A stretch of DNA of 5,302 nucleotides from Actinomycetota bacterium (GTDB taxonomy: Bacteria; Actinomycetota; Actinomycetes; Nanopelagicales; Nanopelagicaceae). Where the stretch lies: positions 1-5,302 of the forward strand of contig WLNK01000063.1 in assembly GCA_009699795.1 (NCBI GenBank). The letters run 5' to 3'. How positions within the stretch are numbered: the first letter of the stretch is position 1; every line of letters starts with the position of its first letter. A program made the position numbers and the translations under genes. The notes under the pieces were generated by a model that saw nothing but the letters and a program-made list of their open reading frames with translations, did no database searches and was not told the origin of the DNA. Positions 1 to 5,302 of the stretch are shown here, one piece after another.

Positions 1-513
1 AGCTGGATGCCAGAGAAGTTTCTTACTCTCTTTTTCATAAGCCTTCCCATTTGGGTAACTCACTAATTCGCATTGCATTCCCCACGGAGTTAAGAAATAA
101 ACCCACCGTTGTCCTTCACTGTGGCTTTTGCTGAATGTGGGTTCACCTAGAACCTGAACGCCTTTTTCAAGTAAGTATTTATAAGCAAGATCAAAGTCAT
201 CAACATAAAACGCTAAGTGATGACCACCGATATCGCTATTTTTTGGCTGTGGCTGCTGTGTGCCCACAGCGGTGTATTGGAATATTTCAAAGTTAGGCCC
301 AAATTCGCATCGAAAGAATCGAAGCTCTTTCATGACTGTTCGAGGATGCACATTTAAGTGGGTGAGCATCCAATCGGTATCCTCACTTTGAAAGGGCCCA
401 AGTGAGTAAATTTTTTCGCAGCCAATGACGTTGACGAAGAACTCTTCGGCTTGATCCAAATCAGGGACGGTAAAACCAATGTGTTCGGTACCGCGCAGTC
501 CTGGAAGTCCCAT
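1..513 (-). CDS. VOC-family (glyoxalase/bleomycin-resistance-like) protein, C-terminus cut by window edge
   Basis: The minus strand from the ATG at 513-511 is open to the left edge, giving 171 residues without a stop. Two beta-alpha-beta-beta-beta modules of the vicinal-oxygen-chelate fold are visible. The first starts at residues 10-16 (EHIGFTV) and ends near 75-80 (FEIFQY). The second starts at 97-103 (GHHLAFY) and ends near 148-153 (CELVSY). The expected metal ligands of the family are all present: His11, Glu76, His98 or His99, and Glu149. A metal-dependent enzyme is therefore likelier than a pure binding protein. VOC members include glyoxalase I, methylmalonyl-CoA epimerase, extradiol dioxygenases and resistance proteins; the sequence does not say which this is. 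The start is supported by AAAGGAA (522-528, minus strand) 8 nt upstream. The gene is divergent from the 2-oxo acid dehydrogenase operon and shares its 132-bp control region, so a linked substrate is possible but unproven. Confidence 0.88.
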   Translation of the reverse strand, partial: MGLPGLRGTEHIGFTVPDLDQAEEFFVNVIGCEKIYSLGPFQSEDTDWMLTHLNVHPRTVMKELRFFRCEFGPNFEIFQYTAVGTQQPQPKNSDIGGHHLAFYVDDFDLAYKYLLEKGVQVLGEPTFSKSHSEGQRWVYFLTPWGMQCELVSYPNGKAYEKESKKLLWHPA

Positions 514-529
514 GAGTTCAATTCCTTTC

Positions 530-542
530 GATTGGATACAAT
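530..542 (-). repeat. quasi-palindromic 13-mer, copy 1 (ATTGTATCCAATC)
   Basis: Read on the minus strand, this matches copy 2 at 593-605 on the plus strand in 12 of 13 bases. Each copy is itself an ATTG-N4-CAAT inverted repeat. This copy overlaps the candidate -10 box of the VOC promoter, so it could be an operator. A shared promoter motif is the alternative reading. Confidence 0.45.
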
Positions 543-569
543 GTAGGGGTTTTCTTCCCTAAATGCCAG
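540..569 (-). promoter_or_regulatory. candidate promoter for the VOC gene
   Basis: On the minus strand a CTGGCA box (564-569, 4 of 6 to TTGACA) is followed after 18 bp by TACATT (540-545, 4 of 6 to TATAAT). Transcription would start shortly before the AAAGGAA ribosome site at 522-528, leaving a short leader. The match is modest and rests on position as much as on sequence. Confidence 0.3.
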
Positions 570-578
570 ATATTTGGC
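565..578. promoter_or_regulatory. near-palindrome GCCAGATATTTGGC, candidate operator
   Basis: Six of the seven base pairs of this 14-bp inverted repeat are complementary; only the pair 569/574 breaks it. It lies near the middle of the divergent region, over the candidate -35 box of the VOC promoter and just upstream of that of the operon. That position suits a dimeric regulator acting in both directions. The regulator family cannot be read from the site. Confidence 0.4.
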
Positions 579-587
579 TTAAATTTA

Positions 588-616
588 TTGAGATTGTATG
601 CAATCAATCCTAAAGT
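588..616 (+). promoter_or_regulatory. candidate promoter for the E1-E2-aldehyde dehydrogenase operon
   Basis: TTGAGA (588-593, 5 of 6 to the -35 consensus) and TAAAGT (611-616, 4 of 6 to the -10 consensus) are separated by 17 bp. Transcription would begin near 622-625, just ahead of the AAGGAG ribosome site at 633-638. If this is right, the ATG at 598 is not in the transcript. A weaker alternative is TTGGCT (574-579) with TATGCA (597-602), also 17 bp apart. Confidence 0.4.
592..605 (+). repeat. quasi-palindromic element, copy 2 (GATTGTATGCAATC)
   Basis: This copy has perfect 5-bp arms (GATTG and CAATC) around a 4-bp centre. Further half-sites flank it: ATTG at 587-590 and CAAT at 605-608. 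It lies between the candidate -35 and -10 boxes of the operon promoter, the usual place for a repressor site. Start-to-start distance to copy 1 is 62 bp, close to six helical turns, so bound proteins would face the same side of the DNA. Confidence 0.45.
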
Positions 617-632
617 TAGTCCTCCAAGCGTC

Positions 633-638
633 AAGGAG
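633..638 (+). promoter_or_regulatory. ribosome binding site AAGGAG that sets the E1 start
   Basis: AAGGAG stands 7 nt before the ATG at 646, an ideal arrangement. The in-frame ATG at 598 has no purine-rich site before it, and its 16 extra residues (MQSILKLVLQASRSFH) do not look like the start of this family. Translation is therefore assigned to 646. Confidence 0.85.
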
Positions 639-645
639 TTTTCAC

Positions 646-2826
646 ATGGCAATCCGTACTCAACTTTCACCAAGCAAGCCTTGGATTGAGCTCAAAACAA
701 CACCGGATGATTGGGCTGCTGCTGATCCGCAATTACTTGAGACTTTGCTTGGACAAGGCCACCTCATTCGCGCATTTGAAGAGGCGCTACTTGTTTTAGC
801 TACAGAAGGTTTAGTGCACGGACCTGTTCATAGTTCTATTGGACAAGAGGGTGGCGCAATTGGATCTGCATATAGCTTGAACAGTGGAGATGGCGTCAAC
901 GGTTCTCACCGCGGCCATCATCAATTCTTAGCAAAAGTAATAAACCACGTTTCTGGAAATAGATTAGATGTAACTAATTTAGTAACTCCTGCGATTCAAG
1001 AAGTAATTCATCGCACAATGTCTGAAATTTTAGGTTTGGCCCAAGGTTATTGTGGCGGTCGCGGTGGATCAATGCACTTGCAATGGCTCGAAGCTGGCGC
1101 TCTCGGTACGAATGCAATCGTAGGTGGTGGTGCTCCACTTGCAGCTGGAAATTCTTTTGCGCAGTCACGTTCAGGTACAAATAATGTTTCTGTAACTTAT
1201 TTTGGTGACGGTGCTGTAAACATTGGTTCGGTATTGGAATCAATGAACCTTGCAAGTGCCTGGAAATTGCCAATTTGTTTCTTTATTGAAAATAACCGAT
1301 ATGCGGTTTCAACACACATTAATGAAGTAACAGGGGAACCTCGACTTTCTGCAAGAGGTGCAGGATTTGCGATTCCATCATGGTTTGTTGATGGTATGGA
1401 CCCACTTGCAGTTCATATCGCAATGACTGAAGCAACAAGAATTATGCGCGAGGGTGGCGGACCATCAATTATTGAAGCTGATGTTTATCGATACTTCCAT
1501 CAGAGCGGTCCCTTCCCAGGAAGCGCATTTGGTTACCGTACAAAAGAAGAAGAAGCGGAGTGGAAAGAAAGAGATCCGCTACTTCGTCTAGCAAATGAGA
1601 TGAAGAAGTTAAACCTTATTGATGATGAAGGCATTGCATTAGTTCGCCAACAAGCTGTTGATGCTTGCACGCTTGCGGCAAGTCAGATATTTGAAGAAGA
1701 CCCAGAAAAACAAGGAAAGCGCCGCATCAAGCCATCTCTGTGGCCGGATAAATCATTTGTTGATGTTGGAATTCGTGGCGATGCTTCGGAACTAACTGGA
1801 CTTCCATTTGCTGAACCAAACTCCATCGCTGCAAAAACAACGATGAAATACGCAGATGCAGTCGCATCAGTACTAGATCGACGAATGGAAACAGATTCTC
1901 GAATAGTTATTTTGGGTGAAGACATTCACCGTCTTAATGGCGGCACAAATGGAGCAACCAAAGGCCTGGCAGCAAAATATCCGGGTCGAGTTCTAGGCAC
2001 TCCAATTAGCGAGAATGCATTCGCAGGACTTGGTGGCGGAATGGCGATGGATGGAAGATTCCGTCCAGTCATCGAATTTATGTATGCAGATTTCATGTGG
2101 GTTGCAGCCGATCAAGTCTTTAACCAAATCGGAAAAGCGCGTCACATGTTTGGTGGCACGCATGATGTTCCAGTTGTGCTTCGTACAAAAGTTGCGATGG
2201 GAAGTGGATACGGATCTCAGCACTTAATGGATCCAGCGGGTGTATTTGCAACACAACCAGGCTGGCGAATTGTTGCTCCGTCATCGGCCGCTGAATACAT
2301 CGGATTAATGAATACAGCTCTTGCACTCAATGATCCCGTGCTTGTTCTTGAACATGTTGAACTTTATCAAGAGCAAGAGGAAATTCCAGATAACTTTGAC
2401 TATTACCTTCCATTAGGCAAGGCAAGAGTTGCTCAAAGTGGTGATGAAGCTACAGTCATTTCTTATCTTTCAATGGTTCGTAAAACACAGAAGGCTATTG
2501 CTGAACTCGATATGAACGTTGATTTGATTGATTTGAGTTGGCTTGACCGTGCAAGTATTGATTGGGAGACGATTGGTGCAAGCATTCAGAAAACAAATAA
2601 TGTAATCATCGTCGAACAAGGAGCACGAGGCACCGGCTACGGAGCTTGGCTTTCAGATGAGATTCAACGCCGTTTCTTTGATTATCTAGATCAGCCAGTT
2701 CAGCGCGTATCTGGCAAAGAAGCTTCGCCAAGTATTTCGAAAGTACTTGAGCGCGCAGCGATTGCGGGAGTTGAAGAGGTTGTGGAAGGACTCCGCAACC
2801 TTAAGTTAAATAAGGGCGGAAAATAA
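646..2826 (+). CDS. fused alpha/beta E1 component of a thiamine-diphosphate 2-oxo acid dehydrogenase complex
   Basis: This 726-residue cytosolic enzyme would decarboxylate a 2-oxo acid (or cleave acetoin) on thiamine diphosphate and transfer the acyl group to the E2 lipoyl arm. The alpha half spans about residues 25-345. It shows GQE (66-68), HRGHH (88-92), CGGRGGSMHL (136-145) and GTNAIVGGG (154-162). The cofactor motif runs from GDG (187-189) to NN (216-217), and YRTKEEEAEW (297-306) follows. A linker of about 50 residues leads to the beta half (about 397-726). It has GEDI (424-427), TPISE with the cofactor-contacting Glu456, the active-site-region His526 (QHLMD), and a transketolase C-terminal domain from about 601. 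These subunits are more often separate genes; a 700-750 residue chain fits the known single-chain subfamily. Substrate is not fixed by sequence: pyruvate, acetoin and branched-chain 2-oxo acids are all possible, though the E2 partner favours an acetyl product. It is the first gene of the operon; the start is chosen by AAGGAG at 633-638. Confidence 0.93.
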   Translation: MAIRTQLSPSKPWIELKTTPDDWAAADPQLLETLLGQGHLIRAFEEALLVLATEGLVHGPVHSSIGQEGGAIGSAYSLNSGDGVNGSHRGHHQFLAKVINHVSGNRLDVTNLVTPAIQEVIHRTMSEILGLAQGYCGGRGGSMHLQWLEAGALGTNAIVGGGAPLAAGNSFAQSRSGTNNVSVTYFGDGAVNIGSVLESMNLASAWKLPICFFIENNRYAVSTHINEVTGEPRLSARGAGFAIPSWFVDGMDPLAVHIAMTEATRIMREGGGPSIIEADVYRYFHQSGPFPGSAFGYRTKEEEAEWKERDPLLRLANEMKKLNLIDDEGIALVRQQAVDACTLAASQIFEEDPEKQGKRRIKPSLWPDKSFVDVGIRGDASELTGLPFAEPNSIAAKTTMKYADAVASVLDRRMETDSRIVILGEDIHRLNGGTNGATKGLAAKYPGRVLGTPISENAFAGLGGGMAMDGRFRPVIEFMYADFMWVAADQVFNQIGKARHMFGGTHDVPVVLRTKVAMGSGYGSQHLMDPAGVFATQPGWRIVAPSSAAEYIGLMNTALALNDPVLVLEHVELYQEQEEIPDNFDYYLPLGKARVAQSGDEATVISYLSMVRKTQKAIAELDMNVDLIDLSWLDRASIDWETIGASIQKTNNVIIVEQGARGTGYGAWLSDEIQRRFFDYLDQPVQRVSGKEASPSISKVLERAAIAGVEEVVEGLRNLKLNKGGK

Positions 2827-4070
2827 TGGCCCAATTAATGCGCATGCCGGCCTTGCTGGCAGATGCCACCGAAGCAATTCTTGCTAAGTGGATAATTAAA
2901 GAAGGTGAAGCATTTAAAGCCGGTCAGCCCATTGCTGAAGTTGAAACAGAGAAGGCTCTTGTTGAAGTTCCAGCCGAGAGCGATGGAATCCTCGGCAAAT
3001 ATCTTGTTATTGAAGGAAAACATACTGAAGTTGGGCAACCAATTGCTGTTCTCCTTTTACCCGGTGAAGGTGCGGCAGAAATTGAAAAACTATTAGCTGA
3101 TCAAGGAACGGTTGCAGTGCCGGCAGTAAAAACGGAAGCTCCTGCTGAACAGGCTAAAGAGGAAGTTCAGGTCAGTGCTCCTGCTCCAGTACAACTAAAT
3201 GAGAATTCTTCGGATCGTATTTTTGTAAGCCCCATTGCACGCAAATTAGCCCGTGAAGAGGGTGTAGATATTTCACGAGTGCGCGGTAGTGGACCCGGGG
3301 GACGCATTGTTAAAGCTGATATTTATGCAGCAAAGCAGAGTTCACCTTCAACCAGTATTGCGCAGCATGTTGTAAGTAAGAATCCAGCAGAAGCGGTACC
3401 TCATTCACGGATGCGAAAAGCAATTGCTCGTCGCTTAACTGAGAGCAAGCAAAACGTTCCGCACTTCTATTTATCAGCCTCCTTAATAGCCGATGAATTC
3501 TTAAATTTGAGAAAGCAATTAAATGAATGGTCTACAAATAAGGTTTCGGTCACAGATTTAATATTAAAAACTGTTGCGGCAGCGTATGCAGACGTGCCTA
3601 AAGCTAATTGCATCTGGGGCGAAGAGGCAATTCAATATTTCAATAACGTCGATATTGCTGTTGCCGTTGCTTCAGAAAATGGGCTTATCACTCCCGTAGT
3701 TCGAAACGTTGAGTCACTGCGCCTCGATGCGCTAGCTGCGCAGACCTCTGATTTGTTTGGTCGCGCTCGTGATGGGAAGTTAAAACAAGATGAGATTCAA
3801 GGCGGAACAATTTCTGTAACAAATCTAGGAATGTATGGAACAGATGAGTTTTATGCAATTATCAATCCGCCACAGTCAATGATTTTGGCTGTTGGGGCTG
3901 CGAAGAAAAAGCCGGTTGTGAAAGATGACCAATTGGCAATTGCAACTGTCATTAACTTTACGCTTTCAGTCGATCACAGAAGCGTGGATGGTGCCCTCGC
4001 AGCAGAATGGTTAAACTCATTCTCTAAGAGATTTGAAAATCCAATGTGGATGGTTCTGGGAGAAAAATGA
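2826..4070 (+). CDS. dihydrolipoamide acyltransferase (E2) of the 2-oxo acid dehydrogenase complex
   Basis: This 414-residue core protein takes the acyl group from E1 on a lipoyl arm and transfers it to CoA. One lipoyl domain covers residues 1-80, with ETEKA placing the lipoylated lysine at Lys43. An Ala/Pro/Glu-rich flexible linker (about 95-128) follows. A peripheral-subunit-binding domain is at 133-168 (FVSPIARKLA, GSGPGGRI). The catalytic domain covers about 190-414 and ends with the HRSVDG signature (His384, Asp388). The stretch NLGMYGTDEFYAIINPPQ (333-350) resembles pyruvate and acetoin complex E2 proteins more than branched-chain ones, so acetyl is the likeliest cargo; this is inference. 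The ATG overlaps the E1 stop by one base (TAATG), with AAGGG at 2812-2816, pointing to translational coupling and matched amounts of E1 and E2. The domain set is complete. No E3 gene is in view; Lys43 needs a lipoylation enzyme encoded elsewhere. Confidence 0.95.
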   Translation: MAQLMRMPALLADATEAILAKWIIKEGEAFKAGQPIAEVETEKALVEVPAESDGILGKYLVIEGKHTEVGQPIAVLLLPGEGAAEIEKLLADQGTVAVPAVKTEAPAEQAKEEVQVSAPAPVQLNENSSDRIFVSPIARKLAREEGVDISRVRGSGPGGRIVKADIYAAKQSSPSTSIAQHVVSKNPAEAVPHSRMRKAIARRLTESKQNVPHFYLSASLIADEFLNLRKQLNEWSTNKVSVTDLILKTVAAAYADVPKANCIWGEEAIQYFNNVDIAVAVASENGLITPVVRNVESLRLDALAAQTSDLFGRARDGKLKQDEIQGGTISVTNLGMYGTDEFYAIINPPQSMILAVGAAKKKPVVKDDQLAIATVINFTLSVDHRSVDGALAAEWLNSFSKRFENPMWMVLGEK

Positions 4071-5302
4071 AAACGCAGCTTTATATAGATGGCCAATGGT
4101 TAAAGGGAACTTCAAAGTTACCCGTCTATAACCCATCAACTGGCAAGGTTATTGCCGAAGTTGAACTCTCAGATGACAAGCTCAGTGATAAAGCAATCGA
4201 TGCAGCATTTGAAGCTTTTCCAAGTTTTGCGAAAAGCGCACCTAGAGTTCGTGCAGAAATTTTGCGCAAAGCATTCGAAATCATGATTGCAGAAGCAGAT
4301 GAAATAGCAAAAATTGTTTCGATGGAAAATGGAAAAATATTTGCAGATGCAAAGGCTGAAGTTCTGTATGCAGCAGAATTTTTCCGTTGGTTTTCTGAAG
4401 AAGCTGTGCGTACGCCAGGAGACTTTAGAAAATCTCCAAGTGGAGATAAGCGAATACTTGTAACGCATCAACCAATTGGTGTTTCGCTACTCATTACTCC
4501 TTGGAATTTCCCGGCAGCAATGGCAACTCGCAAAATTGGTCCGGCAATTGCGGCAGGTTGCACAATGATTTTAAAACCTGCATCTGAGACTCCGCTGACC
4601 GCGTTGTACATAGTTGAAATTATGGAGCGCGCAGGGTTACCAAAGGGTGTTTTGAATTTCGTACTTCCAGAAAAAAGCGGATCAGGAATTGCTCACATAC
4701 TTAAAGATTCTCGCGTTAAGAATCTTTCTTTCACCGGTTCTACAGAAGTTGGCAGAATTCTTCTTCAAGCCGCTACAGAGAATGTTGTTCGCACCTCTAT
4801 GGAGCTTGGCGGAAATGCACCATTCGTCATCCTTGAAGATGCTGATGTAGATGCAGCTGTACAAGGCGCAATGATTGCAAAAATGCGAAATGGTGGCGCA
4901 GCCTGTACTGCTGCCAATCGTTTCTATGTGGCGCGCAAAATCTCCGATGAATTCACAAGTAAATTTGCAAAGGCAATGAGCGGCTTAAAAATGGCAGATG
5001 GACTTTCAGACGGTGCACAACTTGGGGCAAGCGTTTCGGTTAAAGAGCGAAACAAGATTGCTGCACTCGTTGATTCAGCAGTTTCCACCGGTGGAAAATT
5101 AGTTACCGGTGGAGAAATGCCCGCTGGAGATGGTGCGTTTTATCCTGCAACAGTTTTAGTCGTCGACAAAGCAAACGAAATTTTAAATAACGAAGTATTC
5201 GGACCAGTGGCGCCGATTGTTGTTTTTGACACAGATGAAGAGGCAATTGATTTAGCGAATTCGACAGATTACGGCCTCATTAGTTATGTCTATTCAGCTG
5301 AT
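4067..5302 (+). CDS. gabD: aldehyde dehydrogenase, succinate-semialdehyde dehydrogenase type, C-terminus cut by window edge
   Basis: The first 412 residues of an NAD(P)-dependent aldehyde dehydrogenase are present; the family is usually about 450-490 residues, so roughly 40-75 are missing. Active-site residues are intact: Asn147 in PWNFP, Lys170 in LKPAS, Glu246 in MELGGN, the nucleophile Cys280 in GGAACTAANR, and Glu376 in EVFGP. Overall it reads like GabD, which oxidises succinate semialdehyde to succinate. Ser173 sits where NAD-specific enzymes often have Glu, as in NADP-using GabD, so NADP use is plausible. Cys280 has no second Cys two residues later, so the disulfide switch of human SSADH is not expected. 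The gene overlaps E2 by 4 nt (ATGA), with GGGAG at 4058-4062, so it is the third gene of the operon. Substrate is not proven; 2-oxoglutarate semialdehyde and other short aldehydes are alternatives because the family is broad. Confidence 0.92.
   Translation, partial: MKTQLYIDGQWLKGTSKLPVYNPSTGKVIAEVELSDDKLSDKAIDAAFEAFPSFAKSAPRVRAEILRKAFEIMIAEADEIAKIVSMENGKIFADAKAEVLYAAEFFRWFSEEAVRTPGDFRKSPSGDKRILVTHQPIGVSLLITPWNFPAAMATRKIGPAIAAGCTMILKPASETPLTALYIVEIMERAGLPKGVLNFVLPEKSGSGIAHILKDSRVKNLSFTGSTEVGRILLQAATENVVRTSMELGGNAPFVILEDADVDAAVQGAMIAKMRNGGAACTAANRFYVARKISDEFTSKFAKAMSGLKMADGLSDGAQLGASVSVKERNKIAALVDSAVSTGGKLVTGGEMPAGDGAFYPATVLVVDKANEILNNEVFGPVAPIVVFDTDEEAIDLANSTDYGLISYVYSAD

Larger units (their letters stand above)
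514..645. promoter_or_regulatory. divergent intergenic control region
   Basis: This is the only non-coding stretch in the window. It lies between the starts of the leftward VOC gene and the rightward E1 gene, so both promoters must act from here unless either gene is read through from outside. It is AT-rich and carries a 14-bp near-palindrome in the middle and two related quasi-palindromes towards each end. No tRNA, small-RNA or terminator structure is apparent. Shared control of the two directions by one regulator is an inference from this symmetry. Confidence 0.7.

Noticed and set aside
598..645. Upstream in-frame ATG giving a 742-residue E1
   Set aside because: There is no ribosome site before 598, it falls inside the candidate promoter and the quasi-palindrome, and the ATG at 646 has an ideal AAGGAG 7 nt upstream.
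974..2326. Several open frames of 68-99 codons on the minus strand and one of 70 codons on the plus strand inside E1
   Set aside because: They lie wholly within a well-conserved coding gene, have no recognisable domains, and are read as shadows of the E1 frame.
2835..3096. Short open frames over the E2 lipoyl domain on both strands
   Set aside because: The overlapping E2 frame has clear lipoyl motifs and the alternatives have none.
3292..3303. GC-rich CCCGGG palindrome
   Set aside because: It encodes the conserved GSGPGGR turn of the subunit-binding domain, which explains the base composition.
2826..4070. E2 of a branched-chain 2-oxo acid dehydrogenase complex
   Set aside because: The NLGMYG...FYAIINPPQ segment fits acetyl-type E2 proteins better; branched-chain E2 proteins differ there. 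It is not excluded.
4169..4864. Minus-strand open frames inside the aldehyde dehydrogenase gene
   Set aside because: They are rich in Cys, Phe and Ser, typical of antisense reading of this AT-leaning gene, and the sense frame is an intact enzyme.
1..5302. Mobile element, CRISPR array, tRNA or rRNA, terminator
   Set aside because: No transposase or integrase, no regularly spaced repeats, no cloverleaf and no hairpin followed by a T-run were seen; the genes overlap or are separated only by the promoter region.

Overview
The window holds one leftward gene cut by the left edge and a tightly packed rightward operon that runs off the right edge. A 132-bp divergent intergenic region separates them. 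The DNA is AT-leaning (low to mid 40s % GC in lines sampled by eye), with many A/T-ending codons and overlapping genes, as in a compact, streamlined bacterial genome. The aldehyde dehydrogenase active-site context (RNGGAACTAANRF) resembles actinobacterial succinate-semialdehyde dehydrogenases as I remember them. A low-GC actinobacterium, such as a freshwater planktonic lineage, is therefore a tentative guess. Nothing in the window proves the taxonomy.

Layout: (1) 1-513, minus strand, is a vicinal-oxygen-chelate (VOC, glyoxalase-type) protein lacking its C-terminal end. (2) 514-645 is the intergenic region. It carries candidate promoters for both directions, a central 14-bp near-palindrome, and two copies of a quasi-palindromic 13-mer 62 bp apart, each lying on one candidate promoter. 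(3) 646-2826, plus strand, is a single-chain fusion of the alpha and beta subunits of a thiamine-diphosphate 2-oxo acid dehydrogenase (E1). (4) 2826-4070 is the partner lipoyl acyltransferase (E2), overlapping E1 by 1 nt. (5) 4067-5302 is an NAD(P)-dependent aldehyde dehydrogenase of the succinate-semialdehyde dehydrogenase type, overlapping E2 by 4 nt and truncated by the window edge.

The three rightward genes look like one transcript with translational coupling. E1 would decarboxylate a 2-oxo acid (or cleave acetoin) and load the acyl group on the E2 lipoyl lysine. E2 would then pass it to CoA. The E2 catalytic domain looks more like the acetyltransferase (pyruvate/acetoin) type than the branched-chain type. 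No E3 (dihydrolipoamide dehydrogenase) is present here. The role of the aldehyde dehydrogenase and of the divergent VOC protein is not shown by sequence. A small-molecule catabolic or detoxification cluster with a shared local regulator is an inference. I did not find an obviously new system; the most unusual parts are the single-chain E1 in this operon and the symmetric regulatory region.
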